Shown: positions 1 through 7,436 of the stretch, piece by piece
Layout: the number at the start of each line of letters is the position of its first letter
How positions within the stretch are numbered: the stretch's first letter is position 1
Source: JBALVT01 sp036961345
GTDB taxonomy: Bacteria > Pseudomonadota > Gammaproteobacteria > Pseudomonadales > Halieaceae
Reading direction: 5' to 3'
DNA length: 21,100 bases
Assembly: GCA_036961345.1 (NCBI GenBank)
Contig: JBALVT010000062.1
Location: 1-21,100 of the forward strand
The notes under the pieces: model-generated
Seen by the model: only the letters and a program-made list of their open reading frames with translations
What the model was told of the DNA's origin: nothing
Databases searched by the model: none
Program-made: the position numbers and the translations under genes

Positions 1-1
1 G

Positions 2-193
2 GAATTTGATCCGCTGCGCGATGAAGGCGTGTTATATGCCCTAAAGCTGATGCAAGCGGGTGTATCGGTGGAGTTACACAGCTATCCGGGCACCTTTCAC
101 GGCTCAACTATGCTCGCCCATGCCGCTGTCAGCCAGCGAGAAATAGAAGAGACCCGGGTAGCACTGCGCCGCGGTCTGAAGATCACAACGTAA
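2..193 (+). CDS. alpha/beta hydrolase (HSL/acetyl-esterase type), C-terminal fragment
   Basis: Only the last 63 codons lie in the window; the gene begins to the left. The visible part starts with the DPLRDEG signature, whose Asp (third visible residue) is the expected acid of the catalytic triad. The expected catalytic His lies in the TFHG motif (visible residue 33). Both match the end of the complete hydrolase at 2998-3867 (DPLRDEG and EHGF), so the two belong to the same hormone-sensitive-lipase-like carboxylesterase family. The nucleophile region (GDSAG) is outside the window and cannot be checked. The acyl-CoA synthetase follows after 37 bases on the same strand, so the two are probably co-transcribed. 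The substrate is unknown; short or medium acyl esters are typical of the family. Confidence 0.85.
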   Translation, partial: EFDPLRDEGVLYALKLMQAGVSVELHSYPGTFHGSTMLAHAAVSQREIEETRVALRRGLKITT

Positions 194-230
194 AACTGAT
201 AACCCCCAGCCAAACATTCACGGAGACACC

Positions 231-1811
231 ATGAGCGTCGATGCCATACACCACCCCCCATTAATGCCCCACCTACTCATTGATGGCCTTAACCGCCACA
301 ATGACGAGCCCTGCCTGTTTTTGGGTGACAAGGTTGCCAGTTACCGAGAAGTCCGCGAGAGTACCAGCCAGATGGTACAGGCGCTGCAGTCCAAGGGTTT
401 GGGCAAGGGCAGCCGTATCGCCATTATTTCGGCTAACCGTCCTGAGGTGTTGTCCAATATAGCTGCCATGCAGCTGGCCGGGGCAAGTGGCACGCCACTA
501 CACCCACTCGGATCACTGGACGACCACGCCTACGTACTTGAAGCGGCGGGCATAGACGCGCTGGTTTACGATGCAACCTACTTCGACGACCACGCTGCCG
601 CCCTGAAAGAAAAAGTTCCCGGTATTAAACACATGCTCGGTTTTGGCCCGACTCAATGCGGTGAGGATTACCTGGCATTGGCGGCCAGTTTTGAACCCAA
701 GGCGCTGGTAGCACCCGACATTGACCCAGACGATGTTTCGTCTATCAATTTTACCGGCGGTACCACGGGCAAACCAAAAGGCGTTGTGAGCACTTATCGC
801 TCGACGGCCTATATGACCCAGATACAGATGGCAGAGTGGGAGTTCCCCGAGGAGCTGCGCATGCTGATGGCCACGCCTTTATCCCATGCCGCCGCCGCAT
901 TTTTCATTCCAGTGTTACAAAAAGGTGGCGCATTTTACGTCATGCAGGGATTCAGCCCGGATGAATTTTACTCCATGGTGGCTAAACACAAAATCACCAG
1001 CACAATGTTGGTCCCCGTCATGCTGTATTTTCTGCTCGACTCCCCCCTGGCCGATACCGCCGACATGTCCAGCATGGAAACCATCTTCTATGGGGCATCC
1101 CCCATGAGCCCGGTGCGATTGCGCGAAGGCATTGAAAAATGGGGACAGATTTTCTATCAATTCTTCGGTCAGTCAGAGGCACCCATGGTGCTAACCAACA
1201 TGAAAAAGGCCGAACACGACCTCAGTAAACCTGAGCGTTTGGGCTCTTGCGGACGACCAGCACCCTGGGTGCATTTGGAATTAATGGACCAGGACAATAA
1301 CCCCGTACCCAAAGGAGAACCCGGTGAAATCTGCGTCCGTGCTCCACTGGTAATGAAAGAGTACAAGGATATGCCTGAGCAAACCGCCGAAGCATTTGCT
1401 GGCGGCTGGATGCACACCGGCGATATCGGACGCATGGACGAGGACGGTTTCCTTTACATAGTTGATAGAACCAAGGACATGATAGTTACCGGCGGCTTTA
1501 ATGTTTTCCCAAGGGAGGTAGAAGATGTTCTGGCAACCCACGAAGCGGTTGGCCAGGTAGTGGTAATAGGCGTTCCCGATGAAAATTGGGGCGAAGCGGT
1601 TAAAGCCGTGATTGTACTCAAACCCGGCATAGAGGCCGGGGATACGTTGGTTGAAGAGATGCAAGCTTTGGTAAAGGATGCCAAAGGTTCCGTTCAGTCA
1701 CCAAAATCCATCGATTTTATCGACGCCATACCACTCACGCCAGTGGGTAAACCCGACAAAAAGGCGGTGAGGGCACAATATTGGGAGGGCGCGGATCGCG
1801 GCGTGGGTTAA
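231..1811 (+). CDS. AMP-forming acyl-CoA synthetase (ANL superfamily)
   Basis: A 526-residue enzyme expected to activate a carboxylic acid to its acyl-AMP and then to acyl-CoA in the cytoplasm. All core motifs are present: the phosphate-binding loop NFTGGTTGKPKG (173-184), the YQFFGQSE adenine-pocket motif (309-316), GGWMHTGD (391-398), the hinge and CoA-side segment from GFLYIVDRTKD to NVFPREVEDVL (406-434), and the C-terminal PLTPVGKPDKK (501-511) with catalytic Lys507. The length is normal for the family. The ATG is preceded by GGAG at 222-225 with 5 bases of spacing. There is no signal peptide or membrane segment. Its neighbours are two esterase-like hydrolases and an MBL-fold hydrolase, which suggests uptake and catabolism of an ester or fatty/aromatic acid. 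Chain-length or ring specificity cannot be read from the sequence, so no symbol is given. Confidence 0.95.
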   Translation: MSVDAIHHPPLMPHLLIDGLNRHNDEPCLFLGDKVASYREVRESTSQMVQALQSKGLGKGSRIAIISANRPEVLSNIAAMQLAGASGTPLHPLGSLDDHAYVLEAAGIDALVYDATYFDDHAAALKEKVPGIKHMLGFGPTQCGEDYLALAASFEPKALVAPDIDPDDVSSINFTGGTTGKPKGVVSTYRSTAYMTQIQMAEWEFPEELRMLMATPLSHAAAAFFIPVLQKGGAFYVMQGFSPDEFYSMVAKHKITSTMLVPVMLYFLLDSPLADTADMSSMETIFYGASPMSPVRLREGIEKWGQIFYQFFGQSEAPMVLTNMKKAEHDLSKPERLGSCGRPAPWVHLELMDQDNNPVPKGEPGEICVRAPLVMKEYKDMPEQTAEAFAGGWMHTGDIGRMDEDGFLYIVDRTKDMIVTGGFNVFPREVEDVLATHEAVGQVVVIGVPDENWGEAVKAVIVLKPGIEAGDTLVEEMQALVKDAKGSVQSPKSIDFIDAIPLTPVGKPDKKAVRAQYWEGADRGVG

Positions 1812-1895
1812 CACCCGGGTAGCAACTCTGGACATCCTTCGCCCAACAGCCGAATATAAGCGACCCTTTAGCTGACAATTGCGATATTCAAGCCG

Positions 1896-2984
1896 ATGCT
1901 GACCGACAGTTCCGAACTATACAGAGGCCTGAACTACCCTTGGGGCGTCAAGGCAGCCCCCACACCGGGTATTCCGGAAAAAGTGGCCGAAGGCGTTTAC
2001 TGGGCACGCTTTCCCATGCCCATGTCTCTGGATCATATCAACTTGTGGTTGCTTGAAGATGCAGATGGCTGGACGGTCGTAGATACCTGTCTTGGTATCG
2101 ACGACGCCAAAAAAATCTGGGAGCAGATTTTTGAGGAATTTATGGGCGGCAAACCCATTGTCAGAGTGATTTGCACACACCTCCACCCCGACCATGTCGG
2201 CCTCGCCGGGTGGTTAACGGAACGATTTGGCTGTGAGTTGTGGATGTCTCGGGAAGAGTTTCTCATGTGCAGGGCCATGGCCAGTGATACTGGCAGGCCT
2301 GCCCCGGAGGTTGCTTTGCGGTTTTATCGCGCCGCCGGTTATGACGAGGAACAACTCGACGTATATCGCAACAAATTCGGAGGTTTTGGCCGCGCTATCA
2401 CACCGATGCCAGACAGTTTCAGGCGTATGCACGATGGCGAAACAATCCATATTAACAACCGGTACTGGCAGGTCATAGTGGGCAGCGGGCATTCGCCCGA
2501 ACATGTCTGCCTCTATTGTCCAGCTCTCAAGCTACTGATCTCCGGCGATCAGGTACTACCCAAAATCACCCCCAATGTCAGCGTTTTCCCAACAGAGCCT
2601 GCTGGAGACCCACTCAAGGAATGGCTGCGCTCAAATTCCAAAATACGAGATCTGTTACCTGACGATGTACTCGTTCTGCCGGCTCACGAGGCACCCTTTT
2701 ACGGTCTTCACGTTAGATTAACTCAGGTCATCGAGTCCCATGAAAGAGACCTGGACAACCTCTACGAACTGCTGGCTCAACCACGGCGTGCCGTAGATTG
2801 CTTCCCGGCTTTGTTCAGACGGGAAATTACTGCCGGGCTGATGGGCATGGCCACCGGGGAAACCCTGGCACATTTAAATTGCCTGCTGGGTAGACGAAGA
2901 GCTCGCTGCCATCGGGACGAGGAAGGTGTAGATTGGTACGAGCAAAAGCCTGAAACAGCCGCCTTTGACGAAACCACCCACTAG
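1896..2984 (+). CDS. MBL-fold metallo-hydrolase
   Basis: A 362-residue metallo-beta-lactamase-fold protein. The metal-binding motif is THLHPDH (94-100), giving His95, His97, Asp99 and His100. Further ligands are expected at His199 (GHSPEH), Asp218 (SGD) and His264 (AHE), so a dinuclear metal site should be intact. The C-terminal 100 residues extend beyond the minimal fold and include an Arg-rich stretch near 333-340. Proteins with this arrangement often hydrolyse thioesters, lactones or other esters; that is family knowledge, not shown here. The gene follows the acyl-CoA synthetase after 84 bases and is followed by an alpha/beta hydrolase after 13 bases, which suggests one catabolic unit. No strong ribosome site is visible before this ATG. 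A later start would remove the beta-strand region, so ATG 1896 is preferred. Confidence 0.92.
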   Translation: MLTDSSELYRGLNYPWGVKAAPTPGIPEKVAEGVYWARFPMPMSLDHINLWLLEDADGWTVVDTCLGIDDAKKIWEQIFEEFMGGKPIVRVICTHLHPDHVGLAGWLTERFGCELWMSREEFLMCRAMASDTGRPAPEVALRFYRAAGYDEEQLDVYRNKFGGFGRAITPMPDSFRRMHDGETIHINNRYWQVIVGSGHSPEHVCLYCPALKLLISGDQVLPKITPNVSVFPTEPAGDPLKEWLRSNSKIRDLLPDDVLVLPAHEAPFYGLHVRLTQVIESHERDLDNLYELLAQPRRAVDCFPALFRREITAGLMGMATGETLAHLNCLLGRRRARCHRDEEGVDWYEQKPETAAFDETTH

Positions 2985-2997
2985 AGCAGCTTAAACC

Positions 2998-3867
2998 ATG
3001 TTAAATACGCTAATGGCGACGCTGCTGCGCTGGTACTACCGCTATACCAATGCCAAAGTCTGGAAGGGGCATACTTCGACTTCGCCCTATAGCACCTTGC
3101 AGGCGTCAACCGCCGCCGGACAGATCGCACTACGAATGTACGCTGCCGCAAGCGGCGCTGACAAACCCCTCGTTGTTTACTTTCACGGTGGTGGCTGGGT
3201 GATCGGAGATTTGGACACCCACCATCCATTTTGCCAAAAGCTCAACGAAAAAACGGGCTGCACAGTAATTTCCGTCGACTATAGATTGGCACCGAAACAT
3301 CCATTCCCCGCGGCCCAGGACGATGCTATGGCAGCGACACAATGGATTGCGCAGCATATTGCTGAACTGGGGCCGTCAAACGGCCAGATCGTGCTAGCCG
3401 GAGACAGCGCCGGAGCACATCTGGCCATCACCACCTGCCTTGAAGCACCGGGTCTGGTGCGTGACAAAATCGTCGGCAAGATCGCCATCTATCCGGTGAC
3501 CGACCACTACACGATACCGCGCTCATCCTACGAGGAAAAAGGTAAAGGCTATGCCCTGACCAGTTCGCTGATGCAGTGGTTTTGGGATTGCTACCTCGGT
3601 TCGAAAGACAAACTGCCCCAACGGGCCTTGCCATTGCGCTCCGATAACATTCACACCCTTCCCCCCACCCTGGTGGTAACCGCTGAGAATGACCCTCTAA
3701 GAGATGAGGGCACAGCCTATGCGGATAAACTGGCGGCGGCCAACATCGCATTGCTCTATCGTCACTACCCGAATGCAGAACACGGCTTCGCCTGCGGGCA
3801 GGGCCCCAATGCGGATTTCCTTTCACTAATGGACGAAATCGACAGCTGGATAACAGCTCTTTATTGA
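2998..3867 (+). CDS. alpha/beta hydrolase, HSL-type carboxylesterase
   Basis: A complete 289-residue serine hydrolase. It has the oxyanion-hole motif HGGGW (63-67), the nucleophile elbow GDSAG (135-139, Ser137), the acid in NDPLRDEG (Asp232) and the base in EHGF (His262), with the YRLAPKHPFPAA segment (95-106) typical of the hormone-sensitive-lipase (bacterial family IV) esterases. It is cytoplasmic: the first 15 residues are mildly hydrophobic but do not form a signal peptide. It shares family and C-terminal motifs with the fragment at the left edge, so the catabolic block has two such esterases around a CoA ligase. It starts 13 bases after the MBL-fold gene and is probably translated from the same message. 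The substrate is unknown. Confidence 0.93.
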   Translation: MLNTLMATLLRWYYRYTNAKVWKGHTSTSPYSTLQASTAAGQIALRMYAAASGADKPLVVYFHGGGWVIGDLDTHHPFCQKLNEKTGCTVISVDYRLAPKHPFPAAQDDAMAATQWIAQHIAELGPSNGQIVLAGDSAGAHLAITTCLEAPGLVRDKIVGKIAIYPVTDHYTIPRSSYEEKGKGYALTSSLMQWFWDCYLGSKDKLPQRALPLRSDNIHTLPPTLVVTAENDPLRDEGTAYADKLAAANIALLYRHYPNAEHGFACGQGPNADFLSLMDEIDSWITALY

Positions 3868-3900
3868 CCTGCCTCAGTGGTGTTAGTGCTGTACCCACTC

Positions 3901-3906
3901 TATAAT
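3901..3906 (+). promoter_or_regulatory. possible sigma70 -10 element before the oxygenase operon
   Basis: A perfect TATAAT stands 40 bases before ATG 3947. A start site about 7 bases downstream would fall between the element and the ATG, and almost on top of the alternative GTG start at 3917. No good -35 hexamer is found 16-18 bases upstream, and there is no TGn extension. A weak hairpin (AGTGG 3876-3880 with CCACT 3895-3899) and a T6 run (3910-3915) overlap the same spacer, so a weak terminator is a competing reading. Confidence 0.35.
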
Positions 3907-3946
3907 CGCTTTTTTAGTGTTTAATCGTGAGCCACTGGCTATAGCC

Positions 3947-4927
3947 ATGAAAGCATTTTTTGATTCATCCTCCCTGCTATTAGACCCCAGCGCACTGCGC
4001 AGGCGCTTTGCTCGCGATGGCTACCTCTATCTCCCTGGCCTCATGGATTCGAATCTGCTAAACGACCTGCGCCGCCAGATCGTCGACATCTGTGCCAACT
4101 GCAAATGGCTCAAGCCTGATACCGATCCGATGGATGCGATTTCCTGGACAGTACCCAAGGTTGAAGGCGAGGAAGAATACTTCGAGGTTTATGATCAGAT
4201 TCAGCGATTGCAGGATTTTCACGGACTTGCACACAATCCGGTCCTTGTGAATGTCATGAAGGCCCTGCTGGACGATACGGCGTTCCCCCACCCTCTATCA
4301 ATTACGCGATTGGTATTCCCGGACAATGAGGATTGGAGCACCCCACCGCATCAGGATTTCGCCAATAACCAGGGCACCCCCGACCTTTATGCGGCCTGGA
4401 TGCCGCTGTCTGACTGCCCTACGTCCATGGGTTCACTGTCGATTCTCGAAGGCTCAAACCGTCTTGGCCTGTTGCCGCTTGAATACTCTCTTGGAGCTGG
4501 GCACCGGCAAGCTTCACTGCCCAAAGAATGCAATGCGCTGAACTGGGTTGGTGGCGATTTCAAGCTCGGCGATGCCATAATTTTTCATAGCCTGACGGTG
4601 CACAGAGCTCTGTCCAACCAAAGTGAACGCATGCGCATTTCAGTGGATTATCGCTATCAGGCCGAAGACCAGAATATTACTGAGCGCTGCCTGCTACCGC
4701 ATTTTGAACGTGAGGATTGGTCGCGGATTTATCAGGGCTGGGACAAACAGGAGTTGATGTATTACTGGCGCAACAAACGACTAAATTTTGTGCCCTGGAA
4801 CGATGCCTATGGGCAACTGCCCGATGAGCATATTAAAACCGCAGTAAAGCTTCAGCGGAACTTCAATCGAAACCGTGCAGCTCTGGCCAATAAATACGGC
4901 GACAATGGGAACAGCAATACACCGTGA
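3947..4927 (+). CDS. phytanoyl-CoA dioxygenase family (PhyH) Fe(II)/2OG oxygenase
   Basis: With the ATG at 3947 the protein has 326 residues. It is expected to hydroxylate a small molecule or acyl chain using Fe(II), O2 and 2-oxoglutarate. The iron-binding HxD is in the PPHQDF motif (His135, Asp137), the distal His is in LTVHRALSN (His219), and the 2OG-binding Arg is in RMRIS (Arg230). The opening motif FARDGYLYLPGL, typical of PhyH proteins, lies at about 21-32. A GTG at 3917 in the same frame would add ten residues. It was not chosen because a TATAAT sits only 11 bases before it and no ribosome site precedes it; the ATG also lacks a strong site. The stop overlaps the next start (GTGA), so the gene is translationally coupled to the following oxygenase. 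PhyH proteins act on very diverse substrates, and none can be named here. Confidence 0.9.
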   Translation: MKAFFDSSSLLLDPSALRRRFARDGYLYLPGLMDSNLLNDLRRQIVDICANCKWLKPDTDPMDAISWTVPKVEGEEEYFEVYDQIQRLQDFHGLAHNPVLVNVMKALLDDTAFPHPLSITRLVFPDNEDWSTPPHQDFANNQGTPDLYAAWMPLSDCPTSMGSLSILEGSNRLGLLPLEYSLGAGHRQASLPKECNALNWVGGDFKLGDAIIFHSLTVHRALSNQSERMRISVDYRYQAEDQNITERCLLPHFEREDWSRIYQGWDKQELMYYWRNKRLNFVPWNDAYGQLPDEHIKTAVKLQRNFNRNRAALANKYGDNGNSNTP

Positions 4928-5706
4928 ACAATACCCTGGAAAACTATCCCAATCGACCACTGCTGAAATACGACCAGCTTCGCAAACGATTTCTGGACGC
5001 TCATGCTGATTATGTTTCGGGAAACCCATTCCCACACATCATGTTCGATGACTTCGCCGAAGAACAGTTGGTGGATGCCGTACTCGATGATTTCCCCGCG
5101 CCATCTGCCGACATTAAATGGCGTCAACTGTTAGCCAAAGGAGCCGACGGTGAGAAAGTGCAATTTAACAAGCAGGGCATGCCACATCTTTTTAAAGTAT
5201 CTCCCACTATCCGCCAACTTATTTGGGAGCTGAATTCCAGCACTTTTATCAGGGCGCTGGAAGGCCTTACCGGAATCAAGAACCTGATTCCGGACCCTTC
5301 ATTGCGAGGGGGAGGTTTACATCAAATTTTGCCCGGTGGCCTGCTCGGCGTGCACGCCGATTTCACACACCATGTGCAGTATGATCTGGAGCGGCGGGTC
5401 AACCTGCTCCTGTATTTGAATAAAGACTGGGACGACGAGTACGAAGGTCACCTGGAGCTATGGGACCAAAAGGCCAGCCACTGCGTCAAAAGAATACGTC
5501 CGCTGGCCGGCCGCTGCGTAATCTTCAACACCGATTCCGACTCTTTTCACGGCCACCCCCGCCCGCTGGCCTGCCCCGAAGATAGAACGCGAAAGTCTAT
5601 CGCTATTTATTATTATACGCTGGGCCGGGACGATAAGACCGTTGCACCGACCCAAAAAACTGACTGGCAGATATTACCCAAGGTGGAACTGCCACCGCTG
5701 ATATGA
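4924..5706 (+). CDS. 2OG-Fe(II) oxygenase, prolyl-4-hydroxylase-like (first of a tandem pair)
   Basis: A 260-residue protein with the double-stranded beta-helix signature of 2-oxoglutarate/Fe(II) oxygenases. The HxD motif is in GVHADF (His144, Asp146), the distal His is in SFHGHP (His209), and the 2OG-anchoring Arg is in RTRKS (Arg223). The preceding segment GGGLHQILPGG is also typical of this family. It starts with GTG inside the stop of the PhyH gene (4-base overlap), a classical coupled arrangement. The next gene is a clear paralogue with the same motif order. Relatives often occur in surface-polysaccharide and protein-modification loci. Whether the substrate is a sugar, lipid or peptide cannot be told from the sequence. 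Confidence 0.9.
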   Translation: MNNTLENYPNRPLLKYDQLRKRFLDAHADYVSGNPFPHIMFDDFAEEQLVDAVLDDFPAPSADIKWRQLLAKGADGEKVQFNKQGMPHLFKVSPTIRQLIWELNSSTFIRALEGLTGIKNLIPDPSLRGGGLHQILPGGLLGVHADFTHHVQYDLERRVNLLLYLNKDWDDEYEGHLELWDQKASHCVKRIRPLAGRCVIFNTDSDSFHGHPRPLACPEDRTRKSIAIYYYTLGRDDKTVAPTQKTDWQILPKVELPPLI

Positions 5707-5733
5707 ACACTACTCTCTCACAGGATCCAGCGG

Positions 5734-6483
5734 ATGAATAACCCCACCCACATTATCGATTACGACAAGCTAATGCGCGATGCGGAGGCAATGCCGCGCC
5801 GGTTCCACGATGCATCACCGTTTCCACATATCGTGCTGGACGATTTTCTATCAGCCGAATTTATCGAAACCCTCAATGCCAACTTCCCTGACATCTCCGC
5901 CAAAAAGAAAGCGGGGTCAGCGCATATCCCCGTCATACTCGAAGATGGTACCGAGGCCCAATTGGGAAAGGAGTGGCTGTCGCGAGAGCGCCTGGTGCCG
6001 CTGATATACAGGCGTCTGTATTGGGAATTGAATGCCAATCCCTTTGTGGGAATTCTGGAGAAAATCACAGGAATTGAAGGACTTATAGCAGACCCTCACA
6101 TGGCCGGCGGTGGTGTGCACAGCACCAAACCCGGAGGCTACCTGAAGGTGCACGCAGACTTTAATAAACACCCGCAGTACACATTGGATCGTCGTCTGAA
6201 CTTGCTAATTTACCTGAATGAGAATTGGCTGCCTGAATACGGTGGCGACCTGGAACTGTGGTCCACCGATATGAGCGAATGCGTCGAAAAAATCGCCCCA
6301 ATAGCCGGACGCTGTGTGATTTTCAAAACAACGTCGACATCCTTTCACGGCCATCCACACCCGTTAACCTGCCCTTCCGATCGAACCCGCGATTCCATCG
6401 CGTTGTACTATTATTCAAATGGTCGACCGGCTGAGGAAGATAGTGAAGAGCATGAGACGCTCTGGCAGGACCTCCCGCTATAA
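5734..6483 (+). CDS. 2OG-Fe(II) oxygenase, prolyl-4-hydroxylase-like (second of a tandem pair)
   Basis: A 249-residue paralogue of the preceding gene. Conserved residues are His140 and Asp142 (KVHADF), His205 (SFHGHP) and Arg219 (RTRDS). Shared blocks include PFPH near the N-terminus, GGG-VH before the HxD, NLLIYLNE after it, and AGRCVIF. The region 55-95, which precedes the catalytic core, differs strongly between the two copies, as expected if they recognise different substrates. AGGA at 5722-5725 lies 8 bases before the ATG. The stop is 15 bases from the end of the convergent methyltransferase gene at 6499, so this closes the + strand operon. Confidence 0.9.
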   Translation: MNNPTHIIDYDKLMRDAEAMPRRFHDASPFPHIVLDDFLSAEFIETLNANFPDISAKKKAGSAHIPVILEDGTEAQLGKEWLSRERLVPLIYRRLYWELNANPFVGILEKITGIEGLIADPHMAGGGVHSTKPGGYLKVHADFNKHPQYTLDRRLNLLIYLNENWLPEYGGDLELWSTDMSECVEKIAPIAGRCVIFKTTSTSFHGHPHPLTCPSDRTRDSIALYYYSNGRPAEEDSEEHETLWQDLPL

Positions 6484-6498
6484 ATTACACCGCTGAGC

Positions 6499-7347
6499 TT
6501 AACCGGGGCTGGTTTCCTCACCCTCGTTAGCTTGTTCGGGCATGTCAGTTTCACCAGCGGGCGCTGATTGCTCGTTGTGGACGTTTTTCCGCTGTCCACG
6601 GCCCTTGCCGTCGCCGCCGTGATTCGCACGCCACTTCACTTTGCGGGCCTTGTTCCTGGCCTCGATATACTCACTGTTATAAATGTAGAGCTGACGAAGT
6701 TTGTGATGCTCCTGCTCTGTGCCATTAAACAGCAAGTCCATTAGAGGGTGTTCCTGGGCAGCAACGGGGCCACCTGGCTTACGCAACACACCAAGACCAA
6801 AACCGTGATGGAAAGCAAAGGTTTCATATTGTTGTTCCAGCTCTGCCCAGTACTTCCAAACACCAAAATCAGACTGGCGAGCATCAATATCGTGAAACAG
6901 AATTATTCCACCGGGACGCACCTTGGGGAACCAGTTGTTAAAATCCTCTTGCACCGCATCATAGGTATGCAATCCGTCGATATGCAGCAGATCGATTGAT
7001 TCATCTTCAAAATGAGCCACCGCATCATTAAACAACATCCGCATCAGGTAACTGATTCCGCGATACTGCTCCCGAGCGTGCGTGCGCACACTTTCGAAAA
7101 TCGACTCGTCGTAATCACCTGTGTGCTCATCGCCACCCCAGGTATCGACGGCATAACACAAGCCGTCGATATCATTTTCTATCATTGACTGACAAAAAAT
7201 AAAATAACTCATGCCATTGTAGGCGCCCAATTCAACCACCTTGGCCGGTCTGACAGCCTCGACGATATCAAAGCCAAAGGATATATGATCGACCCAGGTG
7301 CTGAAGGCGCGGTGGCGAGGTTCAAAACCGCGCATTGACGGCGGCAT
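6499..7347 (-). CDS. class I SAM-dependent methyltransferase (Methyltransf_24-like)
   Basis: A 282-residue protein. The SAM-binding motif I is VVELGAYNG (37-45). A second motif, LLHIDGLHTYDAV (120-132), and GGIILFHDID (146-155) with acidic residues typical of metal-dependent O-methyltransferase-like folds follow. The last 45 residues are low-complexity, rich in Gly, Lys, Glu and Asn, and look disordered. Relatives often methylate sugars or small metabolites in glycan clusters, consistent with the glycosyltransferase directly upstream. The start is unclear: the first in-frame ATG has no ribosome site, whereas a strong AGGAG (7371-7375) lies 8 bases before an in-frame ATC at 7360-7362. I kept the ATG at 7345-7347; using the ATC would add five residues. 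Confidence 0.88.
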   Translation of the reverse strand: MPPSMRGFEPRHRAFSTWVDHISFGFDIVEAVRPAKVVELGAYNGMSYFIFCQSMIENDIDGLCYAVDTWGGDEHTGDYDESIFESVRTHAREQYRGISYLMRMLFNDAVAHFEDESIDLLHIDGLHTYDAVQEDFNNWFPKVRPGGIILFHDIDARQSDFGVWKYWAELEQQYETFAFHHGFGLGVLRKPGGPVAAQEHPLMDLLFNGTEQEHHKLRQLYIYNSEYIEARNKARKVKWRANHGGDGKGRGQRKNVHNEQSAPAGETDMPEQANEGEETSPG

Positions 7348-7370
7348 ATAAATGCGTGCGATGGGACTAT

Positions 7371-7375
7371 CTCCT
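7371..7375 (-). promoter_or_regulatory. strong Shine-Dalgarno AGGAG of the 6499-7347 methyltransferase
   Basis: AGGAG on the minus strand is 23 bases from the ATG used for the methyltransferase, too far for normal initiation, but exactly 8 bases from an in-frame ATC codon. A small inverted repeat (GGGTA 7391-7395 and TACCC 7399-7403) lies just upstream in the same 89-base spacer. Confidence 0.5.
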
Positions 7376-7436
7376 GTTGTCTGTACTGGCGGGTAGTTTA
7401 CCCCTTTCCCCGAAAAGTCTCCACGCGCGTAGCGCT

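Noticed and set aside
1812..1895. A terminator or promoter in the 84-base gap between the acyl-CoA synthetase and the MBL-fold gene
   Set aside because: Only short palindromes (GTTAAC, ACCCGGGT) are present, with no hairpin plus T-run and no convincing -35/-10 pair.
3428..3898. A 156-codon - strand frame opposite the HSL-type hydrolase
   Set aside because: It is antisense to a gene with complete catalytic motifs and has a low-quality, Arg- and Pro-rich translation.
3864..3906. TTGACC (3864-3869) as the -35 partner of TATAAT (3901-3906)
   Set aside because: The spacing is 31 bases, far beyond the 16-18 bases needed.
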